A stretch of DNA of 64,000 nt from Homarus americanus (taxonomy: Eukaryota > Arthropoda > Malacostraca > Decapoda > Nephropidae), in the NCBI RefSeq assembly GCF_018991925.1, contig NW_024732238.1, forward strand, positions 8,760,642 to 8,824,641, given 5' to 3'. The notes below the pieces were generated by a model. That model searched no databases. It saw only the letters and a list, made by a program, of their open reading frames with translations, and was not told the DNA's origin. The translations under genes were made by a program, and so were the position numbers. Shown piece by piece: positions 1 to 11,500 of this stretch; within the stretch, counting starts at the first letter, position 1, and each line of letters begins with the position of its first letter.

Positions 1-1080
1 GCAGTAACCACCAGCAGTGCTAAGAGGACCAAGTTTTAACAGGACCCAGTACTAAGAGGACCCAGCGCTAAGAGGACCCAGTGTGTTTCCTTGCTCTTAC
101 AATCTGTCTCACTTTAAAAAGCTGGTTTTCCGGCATCTTCGTGGTGTAGGTTAATACAGTATAACCTTTTTTTCTATATTTTCAATTTCTTTCCGTTCTT
201 TTTTTTTTTCGCCCCCAGTTCCGTTGTGGGTCGTTTGACCTGTGCCCGGGTGGCCACCGTAAAAAAAAAAAAGAAGACCCAGCGCCAAGAGGACCCAGCG
301 CTAAGTAGTGACCCAGCGCCAAGAGGACCCAGCTAAGAGGACCCAGCGCCAAGAGAACCCAGCGCCAAGAGGACCCAGCGCCAAGAGGACCCAGCGCCAA
401 GAGGACCCAGCGCCAAGAGAACCCAGCGCCAAGAGGACCCAGCGCTAAGAGGACCCAGCGCCAAGAGGACCCCAGCGCCAAGAGGACCAGCCAAGAGGAC
501 CCAGCGCCAAGAGGACCCAGCGCCAAGAGGACCCAGCCAAGAGGACCCAGTGCCGAGAGGACCCAGCTAAGAGGACCCAGCTAAGAGGACCCAGCGCCAA
601 GAGACCCAGCGCCAAGAGGACCCAGCCAAGAGGACCCAGCGCCAAGAGGACCCAGCGCCAAGAGGACCCAGCGCCAAGAGGACCCAGCGCCAAGAGGACC
701 CAGCGCCAAGAGGACCCAGCGCCAAGAGGACCCAGCGCTAAGAGGACCCAGTACTAAGAGGACCCAGTACTAAGAGGACCAAGTTTTAACAAGACCCAGC
801 ACTAAGAGGACCCAGTACTAAGAGGACCCAGTACTAAGAGGACCCAGTACTAAGAGGACCAAGTTTTAACAAGACCCAGCACTAAGAGGACCCAGTACTA
901 AGAGGACCAAGTTTTAACAAGACCCAGTACTAAGAGGACCCAGTACTAAGAGGACCCAGTACTAAGAGGACCCAGCGCTAAGAGGACCCAGTACTAAGAG
1001 GTTCCAGCTCCAAGAGGACCCAGCGTTAAGAGGACTCAGCGCCAAGAGGACCCAGCGATAAGAGGACCCAGTGGCAAGAG
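1..1080. repeat. 16-bp minisatellite, interrupted by a LINE fragment
   Basis: The unit is about AGAGGACCCAGCGCCA (16 bp), repeated dozens of times. From about 740 a variant with CCAGTACTAAG dominates, mixed with a longer variant containing AAGTTTTAAC. The array is present on both sides of a LINE 3' fragment at 83-272. The minus-strand Gly/Leu/Trp-rich frames of 82-114 codons are translations of the repeat. Confidence 0.93.
83..272 (+). mobile_element. 5'-truncated 3' end of LINE family F
   Basis: This segment is nearly identical to 37180-37369. It holds the last codons of a LINE reading frame (SYNLSHFKKLVFRHLR), a short 3'UTR and a 12-A tail at 261-272. The 16-bp minisatellite flanks it on both sides, so it is best read as a severely 5'-truncated insertion into the array. 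A target-site duplication cannot be scored because the flanks are repeats. Confidence 0.85.
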
Positions 1081-1904
1081 ACCTGTAGTATTTACCCTGG
1101 TAATAAAGAAAGCTTTACACGTGACTAGCGCCGCCTGCCACTTGTGAGGGACACGACCTTACTGTACAGGGATATAAATTATATTTTTCAACTGTACAGG
1201 AACTTCACTTGCTTCTGCATTTTTTTGTTTTTGTTTTAAGACGCTTCAACTACCACAGTTTTTAAGTACTGTTTACTGTCTCGTGGCTGCAATCATTTAT
1301 ATATATATAATTTGTACTTAGTTATAGTTATTTCCTGTTAATCTAAGTCTGATAAATATCTTCATACCACATACCATGTACAGTACAGATCGCTGCATAG
1401 CTTAGAACACGAAAATAATTAATATCCTGAGAATGGGAGTATTACTTATGAGCGTCACAACCCTTTAAGGATAGAACACAATGACTATTAAATATATCTA
1501 ATGGTATACAAGGAGGCTGAGTGGCCACCATTACTCCATGATAACTGAAAGTGACCTATAACGACACAATCTACCAGTTAACCCACAGTGTCAACTAACC
1601 ACCAGCAATAATAAACCAAAGTAAATAGGTTGAGGTGTCTGCCCTTAACAGCCCAGTTGAGTTGTTACGACGAGCCGGCAGGTATATGATTGCACAATAA
1701 CACCTCAAACTGAACATGAGTCCCAGTTGAGTTGTTACGACGAGCCGGCAGGTATATGATTGCACAATAACACCTCAAACTGAACATGAGTCACACACCG
1801 TCGTGGCACCCGCGGTATGGGCTGCTATTCTCCTTATCCGTAATTAATGCTTTAGCGGATAACAATTCTCCCTGGAGGTCAACGTAACGTAACGTACCAA
1901 CTCG
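1081..1904. other. Anonymous sequence with an exact 70-bp tandem duplication
   Basis: No gene is seen. The one structure is an exact head-to-tail duplication of 70 bp (copies 1652-1721 and 1722-1791), which looks recent. A short AT run lies near 1300. Confidence 0.7.
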
Positions 1905-2515
1905 GCCAGGTTAAGTTAGGTTAAACTGGATTTGATTAAGCTAAGTTAAAATTTTGGTTGGAATTAAGGTTAGTTTAAGTTAGGTTAGGCTTAGTTAGGT
2001 TAGTTCAAGTTAGGTTAGGCTAAGTTAGGTTAGGCTAAGTTAGGTTAGCTTAAGTTAGGTTAGTTTAAGTTAGGTTAGTTTAAGTTAGGTTAACCTAAGT
2101 TAGGTTAGTTTAAGTTAGGTTAGTTTAAGTTAGGTTAGGCTAAGTTAGGTTAGTTTAAGTTAGCTTAGGCTAAGTTAGGTGAGGCTAAGTTAGGTTAGTT
2201 TAAGTTAGGTTAGCTTAAGTTAGGTTAGTTTAAGTTAGGTTAGTTTAAGTTAGGTTAACCTAAGTTAGGTTAGTTTAAGTTAGGTTAGTTTAAGTTAGGT
2301 AAGGCTAAGTTAGGTTAGTATAAGTTAGTTTAGGCCAAGTTAGGTTAGTTTAAGTTAGGTAAGGCTAAGTTAGGTTAGTTTAAGTTAAGTTAGGCTAAGT
2401 TAGGTTAGGCTCAGTTAGGTTAGTTTAAGTTAAGTAAGGCTAAGTTAGGTTAGGCTCAGTTAGGTTAGTTTAAGGCTAAGTTAGGTTAGGTTAAGTTTGT
2501 GTTTAGATTAGGTTA
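1905..2515 (+). repeat. TTAGG-derived array with 15-bp higher-order unit
   Basis: Nearly the whole stretch can be cut into pentamers such as TTAAG, TTAGG and TTAGT. The commonest order gives a 15-bp unit of three pentamers. It is related to the arthropod telomere repeat TTAGG but is degenerate and interstitial, so it is not a functional telomere. Confidence 0.88.
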
Positions 2516-3310
2516 CTTTTGGAGATAAATTAGGACAGGATGCGAGACTGATCACTTGTTTCCACCACAGTCTCTCAAGAAGAATATACACGGTACATCG
2601 AACGTGTGACGGCTAGACCACCATATCACTTAAATAACCACAGCGCCACCACAAGGAGACAGCTGAAGGACACATACCTATTACCATACCCTCTCCACCA
2701 CGTTCCATTTACCATCAATAGGTAGTCTGCAATCTGAATGCTTGCAGCTCACGAAGGTCAGAGAATGGGCGGCTTGTCAGAACGTGAATACTTGACGAAT
2801 GCGAGTCTTTCCCGATACCTTGTTTGTTTCACTCTACTAGCACACACTACGAGCCCCCCCCCCCCCGTTTGGCGAGGAGTCAAATGGACCCCCAGTCCTA
2901 TCAGACTTTAACCTAACCCTAAATTAACCATTAGAATTGGGGGTCTAGTCCTAATAGCCCTAATTGTTATACTTAGCTCAGGTTTAGTTATGTTTGGTTG
3001 TGGCCCATGAGGAATGTAGTCAGGTGTGACCAACATAATACCAACCTTAGCCGTGCCTGCTGCGTCACTTCACAGCATCTACAGTAGTGACGTGGGTAGT
3101 AGTTATAATCACAAGGCGGCGGTGTGTGAGCCAGTTACCAGGGCGTGCACACACCCTGGTTGCAACGATCAACTTGAAGCTGTGGTGGTTTTATTAGTGG
3201 AGTGGGCGGTAGCGTCCCTGGGGTGGCACACCGACCTCCGCTGCCTCACCTCTCTGTTTACACTTCCCACACACACAAGCCTGCCTGACCCTCCAGCTCG
3301 CTCATCATGG
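2516..3310. other. Anonymous sequence; half of a dispersed element
   Basis: No supported gene. A 13-C run lies at about 2854-2866. From 2879 the sequence TCAAATGGACCCCCAGTCCT matches one terminus of the inverted-repeat family E described at 55690. An open frame from 3026 runs directly into the next minisatellite and resembles nothing I know. Confidence 0.55.
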
Positions 3311-4078
3311 AACTTACCTCCCTACACCCCTGTGACGCTCTTGTTACCTCCCTCCCTACACCAGTGTGACGCTCTTGTTACCTCTCCCCCCTCCCTACAC
3401 CCCTGTGACGCTCTTGTTACCTCCCTCCCTACATCCCTGTGACGCTCTTGTTACCTACCTCCTCCCTACACCCGTGTGACGCTCTTGTTACCTCCCTCCT
3501 CCCTCCCTACACCCGTGTGACGTTCATTTACCTCCCTCCCTACACCCCTGTGACGCTCTTGTTACCTCCCCTCCCTACATCCCTGTGACGCTCTGTTACT
3601 CACCTCCCTCCCCTACACCTGTGTGACGCTCTTTGTTACCTCCCTCTCACATCCCTGTGACGCTCTTGTTACCTCCCTCCCTCCTACACCCGTGTGACGC
3701 TCTTGTTACATACATCCTCCTACACCTGTGTGACGCTCTTGTTACCTCCCTCCCCTACACCTGTGTGACGCTCTTGTTACCTCCCTCTCCCCTACACCCG
3801 TGTGACGCTCTTGTTACATCCTCCCTACACCTGTGTGACGCTCTTGTTACCTCCCTCCTCCCTACACCTGTGTGACGCTCTTGTGCCTCCCTCCCTCCCT
3901 ACACCTGTGTGACGCTCTTGTTACCTCCCTCCCTACACCTGTGTGACGCTCTTGTTACCTCCCTCCCTACACCTGTGTGACGCTCTTGTTACCTCCCTCC
4001 CTACACCTGTGTGACGCTCTTGTTACCTCCCTCCCCACACCTGTGTGACGCTCTTGTTACCTCCCTCCCTACACGTAG
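3311..4078. repeat. 34-bp minisatellite
   Basis: The unit is about ACACCTGTGTGACGCTCTTG followed by TTACCTCCCTCCCT. Spacing is exactly 34 bp at the right end (3901, 3935, 3969). The left and middle copies vary in the number of CCT steps. Confidence 0.94.
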
Positions 4079-4430
4079 TCAACACAGGCATGAGCACTAT
4101 ACCGTGGATGATACATAAACAAGAGCCATCTGGAGGGGACTTAACCCGACATATAGTGTTAAAACATGGTCGGAGACGAAGACTCTTGTTACATACACAT
4201 CTCCCTTGTATATACTCCAAGTATAATAAAATAAATCACATGGAAATTTTTGGTATATTGTTGGCCGAGGTGCTTTAACAAATTTAGGATTAGAGACAGA
4301 CAGACATATCCCCTGCCTGGGTCACATGGGTAAGAATAAAAATACATTTCTATTAAGGTTTTCCTGTTACCTATATATTAAGTATTCATCCATGGACATA
4401 TATCAGTAGTTACAATACACCACGAGATGG
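4079..4430. other. No gene seen
   Basis: Anonymous AT-rich sequence. The short open frames on both strands overlap the minisatellite edge and match nothing recognisable. Confidence 0.6.
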
Positions 4431-4692
4431 AGTAAGGAGATGGTGGAGTAGTGGAGTTGGGTCGGAGATTGGGGTGGGGTGAGATGGGGTGGTGGGGCAG
4501 AGATGGGGTGGTGGGATGGAGATGGGGGTGGTGGGGCGAGATGGGGTGGTGGGATGGAGATGGGGGGGTGGGGGAGATGGGGTGATGGGGCGGAGATGGG
4601 GGGGGGATGGAGATGGGGTGGTGGGGCGGAGATGGGGTGGTGGTGCGGAGATGGGGTGGTGGGATGGAGATGGGGTGGGAGTGAGGGTGGGT
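4431..4692. repeat. 19-bp G-rich minisatellite
   Basis: The unit is about CGGAGATGGGGTGGTGGTG, with 19-bp spacing (4627, 4646, 4665). Many GGG/GGGG runs lie on the plus strand with short loops, so the array could form G-quadruplexes. Confidence 0.9.
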
Positions 4693-4756
4693 GGCAGAGT
4701 GGTTCATACATCTCAGTGTTCATATGTCTCTGTCCCAGCCTCAGTTTAAGAGAAGC

Positions 4757-4759
<3 letters not shown>

Positions 4760-4827
<68 letters not shown>

Positions 4828-4841
4828 TGTGTGTGTGTGTG
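4760..4841. repeat. (GT)n microsatellite
   Basis: About 80 bp of GT with one internal ACGT interruption. Confidence 0.97.
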
Positions 4842-4879
4842 ATCCCATATATTATATAATATGTAACCGTGCACGTGCC

Positions 4880-5032
4880 TGGGTGGTTAGGTTAGGTTGG
4901 GGAACAATTGAGACTTAGCCTCAATTCTGCTGGTTAGGTTAGGCTAGGCTAGGCTGGCTTAAATTGGTTAGGTTAAGCTAATGTTAAGTTAAGATAGTTT
5001 AAGGTTATCAGACTGGGGCCCATCTGACCAGT
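4880..5032. mobile_element. Family E element, right half
   Basis: It ends with GACTGGGGCCCATCTGACCA, the inverted form of the family E terminus. The interior is TTAGG-like (GGTTAGGTTAGG). No convincing left terminus is seen, so it is either truncated or too diverged. Confidence 0.45.
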
Positions 5033-5154
5033 GGACGCCAAGAGCACCTGTGGCGGAAGGAACACAGCCTCACACATTCACCACAAAATACAAATATCCT
5101 ACTTTGTCTCTGTGACCAAGAAGGCAGAGTCAATTTGCAGCAGTTGATGGCTTC

Positions 5155-5640
5155 GTGAGGTGATGGTGATGACTTGGTGAGGTGATGATGATGGCTTAGT
5201 GAGGTGATGATGATGGCTTAGTGAGGTGATGGTGATGGCTTAGTGAGGTGATGATGATGGCTTAGTGAGGTGATGGTGATGGCTTAGTGAGGTGATGATG
5301 ATGGCTTGATGAGGTGATGATGACGGCTTGATGAGGTGATGATGATGGCTCGATGATGATGATGATGGCTTAGTGAGGTGATGGTGATGGCTTATGAGAT
5401 GGTGATGGCTTGGTGATGGTGGCTTGAAGAGGTGATGATGATGGCTGATGAGGTGATGATGATGGCTTGGTGAGGTGGTGGTTTGGTGAGGTAATGATAG
5501 CTTGGTAAGGTGATGGCTTGATGGTGGTGATGGCTTGGTGATGACTTGGTGATGGTGAAGGGTTGGTGAGGTGATGATGATGAGTTGGTGAGGTGATGAT
5601 GATGAGTTGGTGAGGTGATGATGCGGCGCTACTGTAGGTG
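5155..5640. repeat. 22-bp GATGAT/GGCTTAGTGAGGT minisatellite
   Basis: The unit is about GTGAGGTGATGGTGATGGCT plus TA. Spacing is 22 bp at 5221, 5243 and 5265 and drifts to the right. The 151-codon Ser/His-rich minus-strand frame is a translation of the repeat. Confidence 0.92.
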
Positions 5641-6098
5641 AGGGGTTTGATGGGTGGTTATGAGATGAGAATGAAGTCCCAACAAGCCTCCACACCTAAC
5701 CTAACCCATTAACATTGAACCCCATAAGGACTGTGGACCAAAAAGGACTGAACCCCATTAGAATTTGAGGCCAATGAGTGAGGCTTATTAAGACTTGTTG
5801 TGGGGGGGGGGGAGAGGGTGGGCACCACAGGGTCTTAAATACGGGTTGGAGGGGCGACAGCGACAAAGTAAACACGGAGGGGGAAGGAACTAATTATTAT
5901 GCATCTCCTCCCAAGTTCTCAAATCTATAATTATACAAACAAAATGTTGCCTGGTGATGAAGTACAAGTTATAAGGCCACACACGCCAACTCTAGCAGTA
6001 ATCCTTCACAATAACCTATCATCTTCGCCCTTCAGCACGGACTAACACCACGGACCCCAAGTTTTCAGCAACAACAAAAATGAAAGATCTGACAGAGG
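5641..6098. other. No gene seen
   Basis: Anonymous sequence with a G run near 5803-5812 and scattered phrases like the family E interior (CCCCATTAG, AGGACTG). Confidence 0.55.
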
Positions 6099-6470
6099 TT
6101 AGGTTAGGTTAAAATTGTGGCTCGTAAAGTTACGTTTGGTTCTTGTGGGAGTTAGTTAAGATGGGCTAAGCAATTTAGACTGTTTTTGGTACGTTAAGTT
6201 AGGTTTACGCTGGGTTAGGGGCAGCGAGGTTAAGTTAGGTCATATCATGGGTTGGTTAGGTTAAGTGAAGAGTAGGTTTAGGTAAGACCTGGTTAGGTTA
6301 TAGATTAGGTAGGTTACCTCAGAAGTAGGCTGGGTTAGGTTAGGGGTAGCAGGTTATAGATTGGGAAGGTTATCTCAGAAGTAGGCTGGGTTAGGTTAGG
6401 GGTAGCAGGTTATAGATTGGGAAGGTTACCTCAGAAGTAGGCTGGGTTAGGTTAGGGGTAGCGTCTATTG
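6099..6470 (+). repeat. TTAGG-like stretch with a 56-bp tandem repeat
   Basis: Degenerate GGTTAGGTTA motifs surround about three copies of a 56-bp unit containing AGAAGTAGGCTGGGTTAGG (starts 6321, 6377, 6433). The unit itself contains TTAGGTTAGG, so it appears to have grown out of the pentamer background. Confidence 0.85.
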
Positions 6471-6991
6471 AATTAGAGGAAGGTTAAGCAAGGTTTGGTC
6501 AGCATGTTTAGCTAGCAAGCCCCTGCCAACCCCTACAGTACACAGGGGCCCGTGACCAACACTGCAGAAGGCTAACTAACACGCCCATTTCAACACTTTC
6601 ACTTGTTAAGATGTAGACACTGTGCTTCCTCGTTTACATTTCATAAAGATACAGTAGAAAACGAGAATTTCTCCGCGCGGGAAAAAGAGAAAACTAAAAG
6701 TGAAAAAAAGGAATTTCATTTGGCGTCAGCTTATGCCTCAGTGCAATTCCCAAAATTTTAATATGCAAATTGGTGGCAAGTAAAGACCTTCCCACCTAAA
6801 TAGCCATAAAACTTTACATAACTTAGTGGATACGAGAAGCCACAACGCCGCAGAAACGTAAACAAATATTATATTTCTTTAAGAATAGAAAGTTTAACTG
6901 TGAATTTCCATCATTCAAATTTTTAAGATTCATTATATAATAATACATTCTTAAATTAATTAAAATAAGCTGAATAAATCTCTTATATATA

Positions 6992-7022
<31 letters not shown>

Positions 7023-7184
7023 CTTCTACTTAACACCATCGCCTCCCTCTCCCTCATCTTTTATACATGGGTACACAGTCAGTGCTCCGGTCATTACGGG
7101 TGTGAGCACGTCTAAGTGACAGTCAGTTCTATATAAGATAAACATTTCTCCAGGAAGACATAAGCCTTAAGTCATTGAAATCCT

Positions 7185-7231
<47 letters not shown>

Positions 7232-8580
7232 CCCATGAATTAGATACAAATGCTGCAGAAACTGAAAAAAGTATCAACCCGCGTTAAGAAAACAACTCTA
7301 CCACGTGTTACTTGTACAACCTAAAGTGACTGTAGCACACATACACCGAGAGGGACTGTACAGGTAATGTCCTCGTTAATTGTACACCAACATGAGCAAT
7401 ACTGAGGGTAGCCAACACAACCAATAAATATACTGCACAAGGCGAGTAAACTGTGATGGTATATTGGTAAATGCATTAAACCAACTCGTACACTCAACCA
7501 TCAAAACATTGATATAAATATATTAAAAAGTTTCAAATACAAAAAGGATCTTTATAGATTAAGAATATTATACCAATATAAAGAACTAACTAGAAAAGAA
7601 CGGAATATAAAACTCACATAGCTAGTTTTAACTTTACCAATAATAAAACACACGATAACGTTACTACACCTTCAATACACACAACGTTGACATTATTTCA
7701 TTATTTTTAATTATTACATTGTCTTAGGAATGGGTTGAAATAGTGAAAGATTTTCACCCCCAGTTGAAGTAAGTTTTAGAGCCGCAATCACGGGAGGTTT
7801 GTGAGGGTAATCTCTTACAGCGGTGTCCAAATACTTCCGGGGCCGTCTGGTGGTGGTGGTGTGTTGGGGAGGCGGTGGGTGGGAGTGAGTGGTAGCAGTG
7901 GTCGTAAAGGCGGTGGGTGAGGGAGGTGTACGCCACCGCCTATTGCTGCTGTGTCCCGCAACAGATGTAAACATCCTCCCTATATGGTCCATTATAAAAG
8001 AGTACCATGAACATAATTGTTAGACTCCTTATTACATGATACGCGACCTAACTTACCCCAAGCTAACCAGTCATCAATCGTTAAATGTACAGGAAGGTTG
8101 AGTCAATTCTTGGTATTTCTAAAACAAACCAAAGGTTTAGCGGACCTATTAGTGTCATCTTTCATACACTGGCCATGTTACACCCTCACTACTCCGCCAC
8201 CCTCACTTACTAAATTTCTATTCAACCTTACACACACTCCATGGGACCATTCTCTCTACTCTGGTCAATTTTTAAATTCGCAAATATACACACGCAATTT
8301 CCCTCCACTCACTCTTTACCTGACACAAATGTTTTCAGCCCGGGCCCCTGAAGTGGTTCACCGGTCACTTCCCACAAGTCAGTAACCCCCCCCCATGATC
8401 ACCAGCCACCATGTTTCTTAGAGGTCCGTCCCCACATTGGTCTTGTCCTCTCCTCTGAATTACATACTGTACACATACCAATCCTTCACCTCACCTTTCT
8501 CAATACGTGGCTACTACACCTGGGTCATCTCCTGTCTCTACGTCTTATTCTCTGCTTCATGTTGCCCTCAAGCATCCCAG
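6471..8580. other. Anonymous 2.1-kb stretch with two microsatellites
   Basis: It contains (AC)n at about 6996-7021 and (AAT)n at about 7186-7229. Open frames at 7714-7992 (minus, 92 codons, Pro/Thr/His-rich) and 8017-8385 (plus, 122 codons) have no motif, signal peptide or family resemblance that I can identify, so I do not call genes. An unrecognised exon here cannot be excluded. Confidence 0.55.
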
Positions 8581-11500
8581 TCTTATAATAACAGCAACAG
8601 TAGAGTAAACATAACAGTAAGAGCAACAGTAACAAAAACAGTAAGAACAGTAGCAGTAACAATAACAGTAAGAGCAACAGAAGCAGTAACAATAACAGTA
8701 ACTGCAACAGTAGCAATAACAGTAAGCGCAACAGTAGCAGTAACAATAACAGTAGGAGCAACAGTAGCAATAACAATAACAGTAAGAGCAACAGTAGCAA
8801 TAACAATAACAGTAAGAGCAACAGTAGCAATAACAGTAAGAGCAACAGTAGCAGTAACAATAACAGTAGGAGCAACAGTAGCAATAACAATAACAGTAAG
8901 AGCAACAGTAGCAATAACAATAACAGTAAGAGCAACAGAAGCAGTAACAATAACAGTAAGAGCAACAGAAGCAGTAACAATAACAGTAACAGCAACAGTA
9001 GCAATAACAGTAAGAGCAACAGTAGCAGTAACAATAACAGTAAGAGCAACAGTAGCAATAACAATAACAGTAAGAGCAACAGTAGCAATAACAATAACAG
9101 TAAGAGCAACAGAAGCAGTAACAATAACAGTAACTGCAACAGTAGCAATAACAGTAAGAGCAACAGTAGCAGTAACAATAACAGTAAGAGCAACAGTATA
9201 TAAATAATAATAAAGATAACAGAAGCAGGCAATTAACAATAAGTAAGAGCAAATAAAGAAATACAATAGAAGAACAACAGAAGCAATAACACACAGTAAG
9301 AGCAACAGTAGCAATAACAGTAATAGTAAGATAAATAGTATAAATAATAATAACAGTAAGAAATATAGCTAATAACAGTAAGATAACAGAAAGTAAATAA
9401 CAATAACAGTAAGAGCAACAGTAGCAATAACAGTAAGAACAACAGAAGCAATAACAATAAGAGTAACAGAAGCAATAACAGTAAGAACAACAGTAGCAAT
9501 AACAATAACAGTAAGAACAACAGTAGCAATAACAGTAAGAGCAACAGTAGCAATAACAGTAAGAGCAACAGTAGCAATAACAGTAAGAACAACAGAAGCA
9601 ATAACAATAAGAGCAACAGTAGCAATAACAGTAAGAACAACAGAAGCAATAACAGTAAGAGCAACAGAAGCAATAACAATAACAGTAAGAACAGTAGCAA
9701 TAACAATAAGAGCAACAGTAGCAATAACAGTAAGAGCAACAGTAGCAGTAACAGTAAGAACAACAGAAGCAATAACAATAAGAGCAACAGTAGCAATATC
9801 AGTAAGAGCAACAGTAGCAATATCAGTAAGAACAACAGTAGCAATAACAGTAAGAGCAACAGTAGCAATAACAGTAAGAACAACAGAAGCAATAACAGTA
9901 AGAACAACAGAAGCAATAACAATAACAGTAAGAGCAACAGTAGCAGTAACAGTAAGAGCAACAGTAGCAATAACAGTGAGAACAACAGAAGCAATAACAA
10001 TAACAGTAAGAGCAACAGTAGCAATAACAATAACAGTAAGAGCAACAGTAGCAATAATAACAGTAACGTAAATATAGCACACAGCAAGAAGTTGTAAACA
10101 GGCAATTAACAACAGTAAGATAAACAGTAGCAACAACATTTAACAGTAAGAGCAACAGTAGCAGTACCAATAACAGTAAGAGCAACAGTAGCAATAACAG
10201 TAAGAACAACAGAAGCAATAACAATAACAGTAAGAGCAACAGTAGCAATAACAGTAACAGTAAGAGCAACAGTAGCAATAACAATAACAGTAAGAACAGA
10301 AGCAATAACAGTAAGAGCAACAGTAGCAATAACAATAACAGTAAGAGCAACAGTAGCAATAACAGTAAGAGCAACAGTAGCAGTACCAATAACAGTAAGA
10401 GCAACAGTAGCAATAACAGTAAGAACAACAGTAGCAATAACAATAACAGTAAGAGCAACAGTAGCAGTAACAGTAAGAGCAACAGAAGCAGTAACAATAA
10501 CAGTAACAGCAACAGTAGCAATAACAGTAAGAGCAACAGAAGCAGTAACAATAACAGTAACAGCAACAATAACAGTAAGAACAACAGAAGCAATAACAAT
10601 AACAGTAAGAGCAACAGTACCAATAACAGTAAGAACAACAGAAGCAATAACAATAACAGCAACAGTAGCAATAACAGTAAGAACAACAGAAGCAATAACA
10701 ATAACAGTAAGAGCAACAGTAGCAATAACAATAACAGTATGAGCAACAGTAGCAGTAACAGTAAGAGCAACAGTAGCAATAACAGTAAGAACAACAGAAG
10801 CAATAACAATAACAGTAAGAACAACAGTAGCAATAACAGTAAGAACAACAGTAGCAGTAACAGTAAGAGCAACAGAAGCAGTAACAATAACAGTAAGAGC
10901 AACAGTAGCAATAACAGTAAGAGCAACAGTAGCAGTAACAATAACAGTATGAGCAACAGTAGCAGTAACAGTAAGAACAACAGAAGCAATAACAATAACA
11001 GTAAGAGCAACAGTAGCAATAACAATAACAGTAAGAGCAACAGTAGCAATAACAATAACAGTATGAGCAACAGTAGCAGTAACAGTAAGAACAACAGAAG
11101 CAATAACAATAACAGTAAGAGCAACAGTAGCAATAACAATAACAGTAAGAGCAACAGTAGCAATAACAGTAAGAGCAACAGAAGCAATAACAATAACAGT
11201 AAGAGCAACAGTAGCAATAACAATAACAGTATGAGCAACAGTAGCAGTAACAGTAAGAGCAACAGAAGCAGTAACAATAACAGTAACAGCAACAGTAGCA
11301 ATAACAGTAAGAGCAACAGTAGCAGTAGCAATAACAGTAAGAACAACAGAAGCAATAACAATAACAGTAAGAGTAACAGTAGCAATAACAATAACAGTAA
11401 GAGCAACAGAAGCAGTAACAATAACAGTATGAGCAACAGTAGCAATAACAATAACAGTAAGAACAACAGTAGCAGTAACAATAACAGTAACAGCAACAGT

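Noticed and set aside
1851..1868. AGCGGATAACAATT, identical to part of the lac operator of cloning vectors
   Set aside because: A 14-base match without any flanking vector sequence; most likely chance.
1905..2515. A telomere or chromosome end
   Set aside because: TTAGG-type arrays here are degenerate, occur internally at several places in both orientations, and have unique DNA on both sides.
3026..3442. 138-codon plus-strand frame as a gene
   Set aside because: The last third is minisatellite translation and the rest shows no motif, signal peptide or splice context I can support.
7714..8385. Two open frames (92 codons minus, 122 codons plus) as host exons
   Set aside because: Composition is unremarkable and no domain is recognisable; listed only as anonymous sequence.
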